NCBI GenBank assembly: GCA_039105265.1 | Contig: JAPFFF010000016.1 | Span: 744,001-808,000 of the forward strand | Reading direction: 5' to 3' | Source: Tritrichomonas musculus | Taxonomy: Eukaryota > Parabasalia > Tritrichomonadida > Tritrichomonadidae | DNA length: 64,000 nt | Part shown: positions 29,472 through 40,090 of the stretch, one piece after another | How positions within the stretch are numbered: position 1 is the stretch's first letter | Layout: every line of letters begins with the position of its first letter | The notes under the pieces: model-generated | What the model was told of the DNA's origin: nothing | The model's database searches: none | Seen by the model: only the letters and a program-made list of their open reading frames with translations | Translations under genes and position numbers: made by a program

Positions 29472-31715
29472 ATGGGATCAGATATTTCATCAAACTATGA
29501 CTCCATTTCTCCAATTTTTATCGCTGGATTCTGGAGAGTTCATAGTGCAATACACCGTACGACTGGTGAAAGTACTTCTTTGTGGGTATTAGATGATCAA
29601 ATTCTTTCAAATTATTGTAAAAATCGCGCAGACCAAGATAAATATATCACATCGTGTATATATTCGATTCAGCAAATTAGAAAGTTGCATCATCCACAAA
29701 TATTAAAAATATCCGAATCAAATGATAACCCAAAACAGTTAGCTTTTTCTGCTGAGCCGGTAAATACATGTCTTATCAATGAAGTTAATCTTGAGCCAGA
29801 TGAGATTGAGTATATCGCTTCTCAGCTTTCTTCAGTTTTATTTTTTTTACATCATAACGCAAAAATAGCTCATCTTAACATAAATCCAAATTCCATTGTT
29901 CTTACAAAAGGTTTCTCGTTAAAACTTTGCGGGTTTAATTATTCGTGTAATATTACTGGTGAAACAATGAAGGTATTTCCAAGTTTTGGTGAATGGACAA
30001 ATTCACCTTATTTACCAAATATCAATTTTTCATCGCCAGAAATGGTTACAAACAAAACTATGACAAATTCATGCGATATTTATAGTTTTGGTTGTGTAAT
30101 TTATTCATGTTATTTAAAAAGGCAGCTTTTTTCATTTACAACCACAAATGAAATGATCCGAACACTTACTAATGGCATACTTGTTCATCCAGAATCAGCA
30201 AGTGAGCCGATGCGCCAAATTCTTTCGCTTTGTATTTCAATTAAACCAGAAAAGCGTCCTACTGTTGATGACATTGAAAATTCTGAAGCATTAAATTCTC
30301 TTCAGTTAAAAACGTACAGATATATTGATAGCATTCTTACTAAAAGTGGTGCAGAAAAATTCAATTTTTTCAAAAGTTTACTCCAGTCATTAAGCATCTT
30401 TTCTCAACGTATGTTGCGATTCAAATTTTTCCCTTTGTTAATGAACGAAACTCAATCTGATAGTCGCTTTGGTCCTGTAACAATTCCATTATTATTCCAA
30501 ATTGGAGCATTATTTGATAGAAGAGAGTTTTTGAATATTGTTTATTCGCCATTACAAAACTTGTTAACAGTCACTAAACCGCCTGAGATGAACTTATCAG
30601 TGTTTTCCGTGATGCGCATTTTGATTGACCGAATAGACACAGAAAAACATATTGAGCTAATTTATCCTATTTATAACGCTGCTTTTCAAAGCAATGATCC
30701 CCGTTTGCATGCAGCTGCTGTTAGTTATCTTCCAATGCTTATAAAAACGCTTCATACAACCACATTAAAAAACACAATTATTCCAAAATTGACAGAATTT
30801 ATAAAAGTTGCTCAGGAGCCAAATATAGTCTCAAATTGCATAGCAACTTTATCTGAGTGTTTAACAAGAATTGATCATGATTCTTTGGCAAAACTTCTTT
30901 GTCCTGTCCTCTCTGAAACATGGCTTAGATTTAGAACTGATGACGTTGGAAGTGCAATCATGAATTTCGTTGATAAGATAGAACCAGAAGTCGACACAAA
31001 AATGCGATTTGTTATTCCGCTTATTTCAATTCTCTTATCGGATCAGATTCTTGATCCCAATTCTCAGTTGAAACTAGTAAGCAAAGCCCAATATGCATTC
31101 AATCAGCTTGTTAACGTAAGACAACTAAACAGTTTTCAGCCTGAGGTTCAAAAAATAAGCAATGTTGAAAAGAAACAACAACAATTATTAACTATTGCCC
31201 AGCAACAAACTGCAGTTTCTTCTAATACAGGATATAATACAATTTCCGACTCGCAGCCAGTTAGTCAGCCTTATCACAAATTCATGAAAAAGAAAACGCA
31301 ACCACAGCAAGTGCAAGCTCCCCAGCAGCAACAGCAGCAACAGCAGCAACAAATTAATATGCCACAACAAATTATTCAGAATCAGCAAAACAAAAAAGTT
31401 CCCCAGCATTTAAAGCAAAAGTCTAGTCAAGCTGTTGATGTGAAAAACAAGCAAAGACCTATTGTGCTCCCTAAACAAGATGTGAAGCAAGATGCTATAC
31501 CTCCTCATCCGTCTGCCACTCCTCCTGCTCCACCTCAGCAGCAACGTAAGAAAGACTTTTTTGATGATGACAACAATGAAAATGTAAGAGAGGACTACAG
31601 TGATGAAATAGATGATGCTATTAATGATGCTATACTTGGTGAAAGAGATAGAACAAGGCCAGCCAATAATACGAAATATGTTCCAAAAAGAAGCCTCAGG
31701 CACTATAATACATAA
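29472..31715 (+). CDS. SCY1-like pseudokinase (SCYL2-type) with HEAT region
   Basis: A 747-aa protein. Residues about 15-280 keep the kinase fold order, but the key residues are lost: there is no lysine in the LWVL position (37-40), the catalytic loop reads HLNINPNS (134-141) instead of HRD..N, and DFG is replaced by CGF (153-155). The SPEM segment and DIYSFGCVIYS are retained. A helical HEAT-like region follows (about 300-555), then a Q/P-rich tail with a 12-residue glutamine-only run and an acidic C-terminal segment. Known family: SCY1-like proteins are catalytically dead kinases acting in coated-vesicle traffic; the Q/P-rich tail fits SCYL2. It converges with the choline-transporter-like gene. 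Confidence 0.85.
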   Translation: MGSDISSNYDSISPIFIAGFWRVHSAIHRTTGESTSLWVLDDQILSNYCKNRADQDKYITSCIYSIQQIRKLHHPQILKISESNDNPKQLAFSAEPVNTCLINEVNLEPDEIEYIASQLSSVLFFLHHNAKIAHLNINPNSIVLTKGFSLKLCGFNYSCNITGETMKVFPSFGEWTNSPYLPNINFSSPEMVTNKTMTNSCDIYSFGCVIYSCYLKRQLFSFTTTNEMIRTLTNGILVHPESASEPMRQILSLCISIKPEKRPTVDDIENSEALNSLQLKTYRYIDSILTKSGAEKFNFFKSLLQSLSIFSQRMLRFKFFPLLMNETQSDSRFGPVTIPLLFQIGALFDRREFLNIVYSPLQNLLTVTKPPEMNLSVFSVMRILIDRIDTEKHIELIYPIYNAAFQSNDPRLHAAAVSYLPMLIKTLHTTTLKNTIIPKLTEFIKVAQEPNIVSNCIATLSECLTRIDHDSLAKLLCPVLSETWLRFRTDDVGSAIMNFVDKIEPEVDTKMRFVIPLISILLSDQILDPNSQLKLVSKAQYAFNQLVNVRQLNSFQPEVQKISNVEKKQQQLLTIAQQQTAVSSNTGYNTISDSQPVSQPYHKFMKKKTQPQQVQAPQQQQQQQQQQINMPQQIIQNQQNKKVPQHLKQKSSQAVDVKNKQRPIVLPKQDVKQDAIPPHPSATPPAPPQQQRKKDFFDDDNNENVREDYSDEIDDAINDAILGERDRTRPANNTKYVPKRSLRHYNT

Positions 31716-31841
31716 GTATATTTGTTCTATAATTTATATCATATTATTATGTTTTATAAATGTTATTTATGGTTATTCAAATTCACTTATTAAAATTAGA
31801 ATATGTTAAGTATATAAATTGTGTCAATCTGGGCTTTAAAT

Positions 31842-31906
31842 TAATGGTCTTTTTAGGTTGAAAATGATATGTATTTTCATTTTTTTATAACCCATAATGA
31901 CCATTA
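31842..31906. terminator. Composite hairpin between convergent genes
   Basis: Nested inverted segments TAATGGTC...GACCATTA, GGTT...AACC and GAAAAT...ATTTTC share one centre, so the 65 nt can fold into one interrupted hairpin. It lies between two convergent 3' ends (stops at 31715 and 32093) and may help end transcription or mark 3' processing. It could also be a tiny MITE. Confidence 0.35.
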
Positions 31907-32092
31907 CCAATGAATAAGATAGTATATTATCTTCGAAAAGATCAAATACTAAAAAGTTGTCATCAACAAATTAAAAATTAGGGATTATTAATATATCAAT
32001 CTTTTAAAATGAAATATAACTTTTTCATAATACATATTGAAAAAAGTACGTTATAAAATTAAGATAAGAGTTTATTTTTAAAATTAAAATTT

Positions 32093-33799
32093 TTACAACC
32101 TTTCATTTAGTGCTTCCGAATAAAATTCTTTTAATTTTTCATATAGAGAGTTGTCAGCTGTTTTCATTTGATTTGGTTCTTCAGCAAAACAAACAAGAAG
32201 AGTATCAGAAACTGTTGATACTGGTTGCAAAAATATTGCGAAAATAGAGAGTGTAAAGCAAACCGCAAATATGCAAATTATAAGTTCAGCTGTTTCAACT
32301 TTATCTGTATCTTTGTATAATAAGTATCCAAGGCCGTAACCAAGCAAGCCTGCACCAACGACGAAAACAAGACCGTTATAAACAAGACTTAATGAAATGC
32401 AATTTCCACTCATTATAACATCAACAAATTTGTGGCATGATAATTCGCACCATCTTCTGCATCCTTCTTTGAATGGAACGCCAAATGTAGCGCAATAAAT
32501 CAAAGCATAACGATTGATGAATGAAATACAAGCCTCGAGGACGTTTAATATACATAATGCGATACATTTCAAGACGCAAAGAACCATTGCTGTTGTTGAA
32601 TTGTCACTGCTGGTATCTCCTGATTGGATAATTGCTCGTAATGTGTTGACCACAGCGAGTAAAAATCCGGCTAAGCTTGCACTTCCAAAAGAAGTTGTCA
32701 TTGATCTCTTGAAGGATTCCCAAACAGGGCTTGATGGGAAATATTCTGTATTGTTCAAAAAGTACCAAGATGATCCAAGTCCAGCACCAATCATATATGT
32801 TACATATCCAAATGTAATTGTGATCCAGAAGTAAGAAAACACTAAGTATATATAAATAAAGTATGTGATATTAGCAGCAGAGACGAAATAAAATGCAAGA
32901 GTAAAAGCGACGCATATAACTGATTCCCATATTGATTCTAAAAAGACTAAGAAAAAGTATGATGGATATCGGCACAAGATTTTGCATGTGACACGTAATA
33001 TTTCGGCTGATAATTTTATGTATTTTCGGCAACAACAGTAGATACATATTGAGAAAAGAACATTAATTACTGGATAGAGAATGAACCAATAATTCCCAGT
33101 CAAAACTGGTAAGATGCAAAGTAATATGGATACAATGATGTTAACAATAAGGCCAACATGTATATATGCAACAGGAGCGAATGTGCAAAAGCAATAATGG
33201 AATATATTTAAGGCAACAGCAATAAGGAATCCAAATCCTAAAGTTTTCAGTAAATCATTGCTGTCTAAATCACCTGGTTCATCATCATGTCGATTATTAT
33301 TATAATAATTTGGTCTATAATCATCGTTGCTTAAATAATCTTTGTATGATATGCAAATCCATGCGATAACACCAACTGTAGCGGCAAAATTAATCCAAAA
33401 AGCTATAAGCCAGCCTAAATCGTTATACCTATGATTGCTTTTTGTATTGATTGAAAATGTTTGAGGCTGAAAACTTTGTGGTGATTCCCACATTTGCGAA
33501 TATGGTGATGGATCATTTGGAATTTGGCTCCAATTATCAATTGTCATTGGTTGGTATTGAATATGCTCCATATCATAATTATAAGTGTTATTAGCGTATT
33601 GTTGTTGTGGTGTAAAAGAAGGAGTATATGTCGGAGAATAACCTTGTGGATTTAGATTTTCTTGATAATTTCCATATTGTGGATAGCCATTTTGTGTATA
33701 TGAAGGCTGGGTATAAGGAGATTGAGGATATTGTTGGTGGAATTGTGAATAGTTTTGATCTCCTGTGAGAGGTTGATTATATATTGGATTATTACTCAT
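32093..33799 (-). CDS. Choline-transporter-like (CTL/SLC44, Pns1-type) membrane protein
   Basis: A 568-aa polytopic membrane protein. The first 120 residues are soluble and rich in P, Q, Y, N and S, like the N-terminus of yeast Pns1. About ten hydrophobic segments follow, starting near residue 130 (LGWLIAFWINFAATVGVIAW). Family hallmarks seen are GLGSSWYFLNNT, FKRSMTTSFGSASLAGFLL, FINRYALIYCATFG and the C-terminal VSTVSDTLLVCFAEEP. Known family: CTL proteins move choline or ethanolamine across the plasma or organelle membrane, though some members have no shown transport. The start is the first ATG, and a TCAATTTTT initiator-like motif sits about 20 nt upstream. Confidence 0.9.
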   Translation of the reverse strand: MSNNPIYNQPLTGDQNYSQFHQQYPQSPYTQPSYTQNGYPQYGNYQENLNPQGYSPTYTPSFTPQQQYANNTYNYDMEHIQYQPMTIDNWSQIPNDPSPYSQMWESPQSFQPQTFSINTKSNHRYNDLGWLIAFWINFAATVGVIAWICISYKDYLSNDDYRPNYYNNNRHDDEPGDLDSNDLLKTLGFGFLIAVALNIFHYCFCTFAPVAYIHVGLIVNIIVSILLCILPVLTGNYWFILYPVINVLFSICIYCCCRKYIKLSAEILRVTCKILCRYPSYFFLVFLESIWESVICVAFTLAFYFVSAANITYFIYIYLVFSYFWITITFGYVTYMIGAGLGSSWYFLNNTEYFPSSPVWESFKRSMTTSFGSASLAGFLLAVVNTLRAIIQSGDTSSDNSTTAMVLCVLKCIALCILNVLEACISFINRYALIYCATFGVPFKEGCRRWCELSCHKFVDVIMSGNCISLSLVYNGLVFVVGAGLLGYGLGYLLYKDTDKVETAELIICIFAVCFTLSIFAIFLQPVSTVSDTLLVCFAEEPNQMKTADNSLYEKLKEFYSEALNERL

Positions 33800-34285
33800 T
33801 AATTTTTTATAAAAAATTGAATAAACTTTTTCTGATTCTTATTTGAATCAATTCGGTGAAAAATTAAGAACAATCAAAATAAAAAACCGTCAGATTGATT
33901 TTCAATTCAATTTCAAATTTAAATTGAAATTTCCACAATAAATGACATAAAAAAAAAAAAAAGTCAAAAAATTCTATATTAGAAATTTCTGTAAATTTAA
34001 ACTTACCAAGATTGTAATTGAATTGATAACTTTGCTTTTTATATATTTCGCTTTTGGTTATGAATGATCATTCATACTGTTTCGTTAGGCTTGTTATTCT
34101 GATATCAATTATCAGGTTTGGCACTTTTTTTAACTCAGATAATCGATAATAAAATGCTATCGATTGGAACTTTTAATTGATGAATTCGATTATCAAGTAT
34201 GAAATGTGATACAAAAAAAAATATGCTTTTGATATCGAATCTTGATTAATCGAATTTTAATATCTGAAAAAACCATTAAAAATAG
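33800..34285. other. Intergenic upstream of the choline-transporter-like gene
   Basis: AT-rich. TCAATT on the minus strand at 33815-33820 is the likely initiator of the gene. A run of short GAT/ATC palindromes (34065-34260) is present, but I found no element ends. Confidence 0.4.
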
Positions 34286-34382
34286 TACCCTCCTGCCACA
34301 TAATTTTGCAGTAAACTTTTTGAAATATCTTTGAAAATAACAACTTTTTAATATCATTCAAAAATAAAACTTTTTGAATAAC

Positions 34383-35941
34383 ATGGTCATTCCATTTATT
34401 AAAATGAATAATTCTTGGGCAAAATGGATTGAAAAAAATGAATTGTTCGAATCAATACCTCAATGCATTAAGAGAGGTCCATATATATCCTATAAAAATT
34501 ATCCAGATGCAGTTGATAAAATATTGAAAATATTTTCCAATTATATTGAAGGTGATGTTGCGAAAATTGCAAAAAAAACTGGGTTTAAAGAAAGAACATT
34601 ATACAAATGGTTAGCAAATTATAGGCTAAACCCAGAATATAATCCATTATCTAAACAAATTAGGAACAAAGCAAGAATTTTTACAGAAGATGAAGAAGAT
34701 GCAATAGCTGAGTTCATTTTAACAGAAAAAATACAGAAACATTGTTTTTTTAATGATTCTGAATGTATTGAAATTCTTGTCGATGCATATCTTACAATGC
34801 ACTCAAATGACGAAAACATTAACTTTTTAATAAGTTTTTCTAGAGGTTTTATATACTATTTTAAAAAACGGCACGGTTTTGTATCACGTATATGTCACTT
34901 GAAAAGGAGACCTTCAACAACAAGCGTTTATATTAATTATTTTATAGATGATATGAAAAATTTATTTCAAACAGTATCTTTTACTCAAATTATAAATATA
35001 GATGAAACCGGAATTTTCCTAAATTCAAAAAATATAAAAATATGGCACTCAAAAGGAAATGATGATGTATCTCTTCCAGTTGGATTTAGTGAGAAAAAAA
35101 GAATAACTGCAGTGTGTGCAATTGGAGCAGATGGCGCTAAATTTCCAATGCAATTTATAGCAAAAGGCGAAACTGATGCTGTTATTAATACACAGCTCGG
35201 TGATGTTCACCCTCATTTAGCATCTTATTCTACAAAAGGTTGGACAAATGATGAAACATTTTATTCATATTTAAATTTTATAAAATCTCAATTTAATCAA
35301 GATCAAGAAATACACATTATATTAGATATCTTTAGTGCACATAGAAGTGAAAACACAAAAAAATTGCTGAAGAATTAGGAATAACATTGCATTATATACC
35401 AGCAGGTTTTACCGACCTTTATCAACCGTTAGATACGACATAATTTGCAATAATCAAAGCTTTTATTAGTCATATGCTTCGTTCTTCTTTGAAAGAAGGG
35501 AAAAATTTAACAACTATCGATGCTTGCAGATTTATGATTGCTGCATGGGAAAAATTAAAACCTGATATTATTCAAGAGTCTTTCGATAGATTACATCTTG
35601 AAGAAGTTTGGGAAGGATGCAATCAATATGACTTACCTATTATGCATACTTGTTTGTACAATCGTTCAACGAAAAGTAAAAAGAAATTAATGATATTAGA
35701 GGTTATTGAAAAAGATTCTATTAAGGACGATAATGGAATTTCTCTGCTGAGATATATTATAGATTCATTTGGTCAAAAAGATGTTCTTGAAATCAAAACA
35801 ATTAGACATTATGTGAAACAAAATGCTTCTTTTGTTGATCTTGAAGGTTTCGAACAAAATTGTTCATCATCAATATCTAAATTGTTATGTTACAAAATTT
35901 TGAAACAGGTTAACTTTGATTTGTTGAAGAAGAACTTTTGA
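34383..35941 (+). pseudogene. Pogo-type DDE transposase, frameshifted and with a stop
   Basis: From ATG 34383. An N-terminal helix-turn-helix (DVAKIAKKTGFKERTLYKWL) is followed by the DDE_1 catalytic core: first Asp in NIDETGIF (about residue 207), second in ILDIFSAHRSEN (about 315). The frame then breaks at an A-run (35357-35363). The next frame carries LHYIPAGFTDLYQPLD, whose last Asp is the third catalytic residue, and then an in-frame TAA at 35441-35443. The rest (35444-35941) is open and ends TGA. Apart from these two lesions the gene looks fresh. Known family: pogo/Tigger/Jerky transposases cut at TA, matching the TA flanks. Confidence 0.88.
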
Positions 35942-36067
35942 ATTACACAAATAATCTATTCTTTTTGCATCTTTAGATGCAAAAAGAAGAATGAAATCAT
36001 ATTTTTAATTTTATCAAATTTTGTTCAAAAAGTTTATAATTCTATTCCTTACAATAAAAGTGGCAAA

Positions 36068-36577
36068 ATTGAAAGAACAATTCCGTAGGCTTATCAAAAT
36101 TTGGTTTAATTTTACATACAAAATGTAGAAAGATTGAAAGAACAATTCCGTAGGCTTATCAAAATTTGGTTTAATTTTACATACAAAATGTAGAAAGATT
36201 GAAAGAACAATTCCGTAGGCTTATCAAAATTTGGTTTAATTTTACATACAAAATGTAGAAAGATTGAAAGAACAATTCCGTAGGCTTATCAAAATTTGGT
36301 TTAATTTTACATACAAAATGTAGAAAGATTGAAAGAACAATTCCGTAGGCTTATCAAAATTTGGTTTAATTTTACATACAAAATGTAGAAAGATTGAAAG
36401 AACAATTCCGTAGGCTTATCAAAATTTGGTTTAATTTTACATACAAAATGTAGAAAGATTGAAAGAACAATTCCGTAGGCTTATCAAAATTTGGTTTAAT
36501 TTTACATACAAAATGTAGAAAGATTGAAAGAACAATTCCGTAGGCTTATCAAAATTTGGTTTAATTTTACATACAAA
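36068..36577. repeat. 65-bp tandem array, 8 copies
   Basis: ATTGAAAGAACAATTCCGTA starts at 36068, 36133, 36198, 36263, 36328, 36393, 36458 and 36523, exactly 65 bp apart. Copies look identical; the last lacks its final bases and runs straight into the 23-bp array. Confidence 0.95.
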
Positions 36578-37257
36578 ACAACTACAAGATTATCAACAAA
36601 ACAACTCCAAGATTATCAACAAAGCAACTCCAAGATTATCAACAAAACAACTACAAGATTATCAACAAAACAACTACAAAATTATCAACAAAACAACTCC
36701 AAGATGATCTACAAAACAACTCCAAGATGATCTACAAAACAACTACAAGATTATCAGCAAAACAACTCCAAGATGATCTACAAAACAACTCCAAGATTAT
36801 CAACAAAGAAACTCCAAGATGATCAACAAAGCAACTACAAGATGATCAACAAAACAACTACAAGATGATCAACAAAACAACTACAAGATTATCAACAAAG
36901 AAACTACAAGATAATCAACAAAACAACTCCAAGAAGATCAACAAAACAACTACAAGATGATCAACAAAGAAACTACAAGATGATCAACAAAGAAACTACA
37001 AGATAATCAACAAAACAACTTAAAGAAGATCAACAAAACAACTACAAGATGATCAACAAAACAGCTACAAGATGATCAACAAAACAACTACAAGATGATC
37101 AACAAAGCAACTCCAAGATGATCAACAAAGAAACTCCAAGATGATCAACAAAACAACTCCAAGATGATCAACAAAACAACTACAAGATGATCAACAAAAC
37201 AACTCCAAGATTATCAACAAAGAAACTCCAAGATGATCAACAAAACAACTCCAAGAT
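36578..37257. repeat. 23-bp minisatellite, about 30 copies
   Basis: The unit is ACAACTACAAGATTATCAAC plus AAA, with variants CTCCAAG, GATGATC and a G for the first A. Roughly 680 bp, directly abutting the 65-bp array. Short open frames across it are chance. Confidence 0.93.
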
Positions 37258-38166
37258 CAGTAATAATCCATTTCAGCTAGTAATCATTCACAATTGTTTG
37301 GCTCCATTAGTTTAGGACATTAACAAATTATTAAAATTACATAAAAAATTCATCTCTATTTCTTTTATTATTAATTTTTTTTATAGTTTTTGCTAATAAG
37401 CTTATTTTGAGAGCGTTACCCTTGTTAATTCTTACGTTTTCTCATTCTTTATTAATTATAATCAACTTCATTAATATAATCTTAATCATTTTATATTTCG
37501 TGTAAGTATAATATATTGAGGTATGCTGGGCTTAGTAATGCAACATTTCCCATTAAAATTGGTTTTCTTGAAAAAATTGTAGAAAACAAAAAAAAATATT
37601 TTATGTAGAATGCAAAAAATTATGCCGTAGTTTATTATATAGTGGAAAAGTTTAATTTTGGAAATAATTCGTATTTCTAAAGTATTAGCTGAAAAAATCT
37701 ATTACATCTTCGAAAAAATCGATTTTATTGCATATTTTTTTAGGTCGATTTTGGTATTTTAATTAATGGTTATTATCATTATATTATATATGGAGAATTG
37801 AGCTTAATTTATAAGATTTACTATTGAATTCTTTTCTTTTCCTAATTATATATGAAGATGAAATTCGGACTTTGGAACAAAAAATTTCAAAACTTCGTAT
37901 ATATATTGTAATTTTTATTTATGAAACATTGTGAAGAGGATAAACGATATTGATAAAGCGTTATTTGAATTATTGAAATACAACAAATTTTAGGTTCATG
38001 AATTTGTCTATAATTTGGCGTAGCAATTCTTTGTTGGGTTGGTATTAATATGTATCAGGCTTATTGTGTAAACATAAAAGAGGAACGAATAAGTTCAACA
38101 CTAAAATAAAAATGAAAAAATAAACGTTCTCCCAATCCCAAAATTGAATTTATTTGAATGTATAAA
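37258..38166. other. Noncoding right half of the transposon
   Basis: AT-rich with no reading frame. The last 60 bases share AAATAAACGTTCTCC with the right end of the 2.1-4.0 kb element. Confidence 0.5.
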
Positions 38167-38278
38167 CAAAAAGTTTACTGCAAAATTATGTGGCAGGAGG
38201 GTATTTTAATGACATAAAATAAATATATTCTAACTTATTTTTTAAAAGAATCAGATTTTATAACGAATATGTGAAGCG

Positions 38279-38379
38279 TTGAACATTGACAACGAACTCC
38301 ATCATCATTGAACAAAGTTTCAGCACATATGACGTAATAATGTTTATCATTTCCTCTATATTTTTTATATCTGTGGACA
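38279..38379. repeat. 101-bp direct repeat, copy 1
   Basis: Identical by eye to 38748-38848 and in the same orientation. The other copy lies inside the small minus-strand gene at 38551-38934, so this one is a stray internal fragment of that gene. A distinct, less AT-rich 170 bp separates it from that gene's stop. Confidence 0.85.
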
Positions 38380-38550
38380 CTTAGAATCCAAAAATGAAAA
38401 TCGTAAAAAAGGGGCTCAAAATGGGTATTTACACGGGGTTTTGGCCCGAGTAAGCCATACCCTGAAAATGGTCTAGTTGTCCTTGGGATTTGGGGTCATA
38501 TTTGAAGCTCAAAATATCTAACCTCCATACGCGCCTACCCTATACTACTT

Positions 38551-38934
38551 CTAATGAAAGATTTTTTTGCCAGTGAATATTGCCCTATATTCATATAATC
38601 TGTCTTCAGTAATTGTCACCTTCTGAGAACCATCTTCGTTTCTTATAAAGTCTAACAATGTCATTTGGTCAACTTCTTTGCCTGGAGCGCAAATGTGTTC
38701 ATTACGCATAAGCCATAATTTGAAATGATCTTCTCTTGTATAATCCATTGAACATTGACAACGAACTCCATCATCATTGAACAAAGTTTCAGCACATATG
38801 ACGTAATAATGTTTATCATTTCCTCTATATTTTTTATATCTGTGGACAATTGTATGCTCAAGTTGTCGGTATGTTATATCACCTACGTATTGCAGGTCAA
38901 ATTTCGCTTTTTTGTCCTTCTTTCTTGGTGGCAT
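38551..38934 (-). CDS. Small hypothetical protein, possible zinc-binding
   Basis: 127 aa starting MPPRKKDKKAKF, a basic nuclear-type N-terminus. The middle has clustered Cys/His: YVICAET, VRCQCSMD, EDHFKLW and NEHICAPG, a possible zinc finger of the kind found in transposon DNA-binding proteins. I do not recognise a named family. It lies beside a transposon, and a partial copy of it sits just downstream, so it probably belongs to a repeated, mobile-element-related family. Intact frame with a good ATG. Confidence 0.5.
   Translation of the reverse strand: MPPRKKDKKAKFDLQYVGDITYRQLEHTIVHRYKKYRGNDKHYYVICAETLFNDDGVRCQCSMDYTREDHFKLWLMRNEHICAPGKEVDQMTLLDFIRNEDGSQKVTITEDRLYEYRAIFTGKKIFH
38748..38848. 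repeat. 101-bp direct repeat, copy 2
   Basis: Matches 38279-38379; lies inside the small minus-strand gene. Confidence 0.85.
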
Positions 38935-39186
38935 GCTAAGTAGAAAATGTCAAACAAAGACTTTAAAAAAATTCAATGTTATGGGAATATAAGTTTTTCA
39001 ATGCTCCCAAAAAATAGGCAGGAAATTAATAAATTTGAGATGGTTACTTTTTTTTATATAATACTATAGATGGTTACATCAAAACCAAAAAAAGGTTACT
39101 TTTTTTTTATATTTCATTTAAGATAAAATGAAAAAAGTATAAAAATTAAAAATAACTATTACATTTTACATAAAATAATAATAAAT

Positions 39187-39547
39187 ATGCCAAATAAAGA
39201 TCAGTTTGACTGGGTTATTTTTAAAATTCCCCCTCTTAGAGCCTTTAATTAATAAACAGCCACAACGATATCTTCGATTTGGTGAAATACAAATGCAGAA
39301 TAGATTCTATGAAAGAATTGAATTCTTTGTAAATGCTGTATCAGATGAAGAAATGCAAAATGGGATAACATTAGAACAAATGAGAATGAAAATGGAAGAA
39401 TATTTTGGAGTCCATCTTACAGATTGCAAAGTTGCCAAATTCAAAAACTTCAATCAATATTTCTATTCAAAAAGAATGACAAGAAATGGATGGAGAGGGA
39501 TTAATTTATTTTGGCAAGTGAAAGATATTTTGAGATATATAATATAA
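39187..39547 (+). pseudogene. Unrecognised small gene, frameshifted near its start
   Basis: ATG 39187 opens MPNKDQFDWVIFKIPPL and then stops. One base out of register the frame continues EPLINKQPQRYLRFG and runs to 39547 (GITLEQMRMKMEEYFGVHL). The second frame has no ATG of its own at the start, which supports one frameshift at about 39225-39240. Highly charged, no family recognised. It is divergent to the 38551-38934 gene with about 250 bp between, as if both came from one mobile element. Confidence 0.4.
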
Positions 39548-39552
39548 ATATT

Positions 39553-39858
39553 ATGTTGGCACCTTATATTGGCATAAAGCGTGGATTTCGGTATTGTTTT
39601 GTATTTGTATACTTGTACGGCGATAATTAATTGGTTAGTATTGTTTATTTTTTTGATGTTAATTTGAAATTATCTGATAAATGGTTTAATAACAACTCTG
39701 TCCAAGAAATATTAAATGAAATGAAGTTTACGGGTATTTCCACAGACCAGAATTCATATGAAGACAGACAAAATATCATAATAGGACTTCGTGGTTATTT
39801 CATAAATAAATTTTTAGTTGAGCCCATTGAGATAGATTTCAAGTTCTGTGTTAATTGA
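39553..39858 (+). pseudogene. Possible coding remnant, function unknown
   Basis: From ATG 39553 a frame is open to a TAA just before 39631 and then open again to 39858 (NNNSVQEILNEMKFTGIS, NIIIGLRGYFINKF). It looks protein-like but has no family match that I can name. It may be a continuation of the preceding broken gene. Confidence 0.25.
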
Positions 39859-40090
39859 ATTGTAAAATGAATTGGGATAATATCTGAAGCGCCTTCAACA
39901 TAATCATTTTTTTGTTCATTCATTCTTTTTATATGCTGGACAAGAGTTCCTTTTGTAAGGCCAAAAAATCTTCCAATTGCAGAAGGCCCATAATTACTTC
40001 ATCTTGATTGATCAAAAACAAACTTGATTACTAATTTAATTTGCTCTTGGTAAGTTAATCCAGTATGAAAAATTCCTATATATGATATGC
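39845..40090 (-). pseudogene. Transposase-type helix-turn-helix remnant
   Basis: On the minus strand a frame reads GLTYQEQIKLVIKFVFDQSR, then one TGA, then NYGPSAIGRFFGLTKGTLV and HIKRMNEQKNDYVEG. This is a helix-turn-helix like those at the N-terminus of Tc/pogo-type transposases. The downstream catalytic part is missing. Confidence 0.45.

Larger units (their letters stand above)
34288..38201 (+). mobile_element. Pogo/Tc1-mariner-type DNA transposon with perfect TIRs
   Basis: A perfect 35-bp inverted repeat begins CCCTCCTGCCACATAATTTT (34288-34322; complement 38167-38201), with TA immediately outside both ends (34286-34287, 38202-38203). Inside are one transposase gene near the left end (broken), an array of 65-bp repeats, an array of 23-bp repeats and about 0.9 kb of noncoding DNA. 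At 3.9 kb it is long for this superfamily because of the arrays. Identical ends suggest recent movement, probably driven in trans since its own transposase is interrupted. Confidence 0.9.

Noticed and set aside
36524-36730. 68-codon frame across the satellite arrays
   Set aside because: It spans the junction of two tandem repeats and is repetitive in step with the 23-bp unit.
36068-37257. CRISPR-like array
   Set aside because: Repeats abut without unique spacers, and the genome is eukaryotic.
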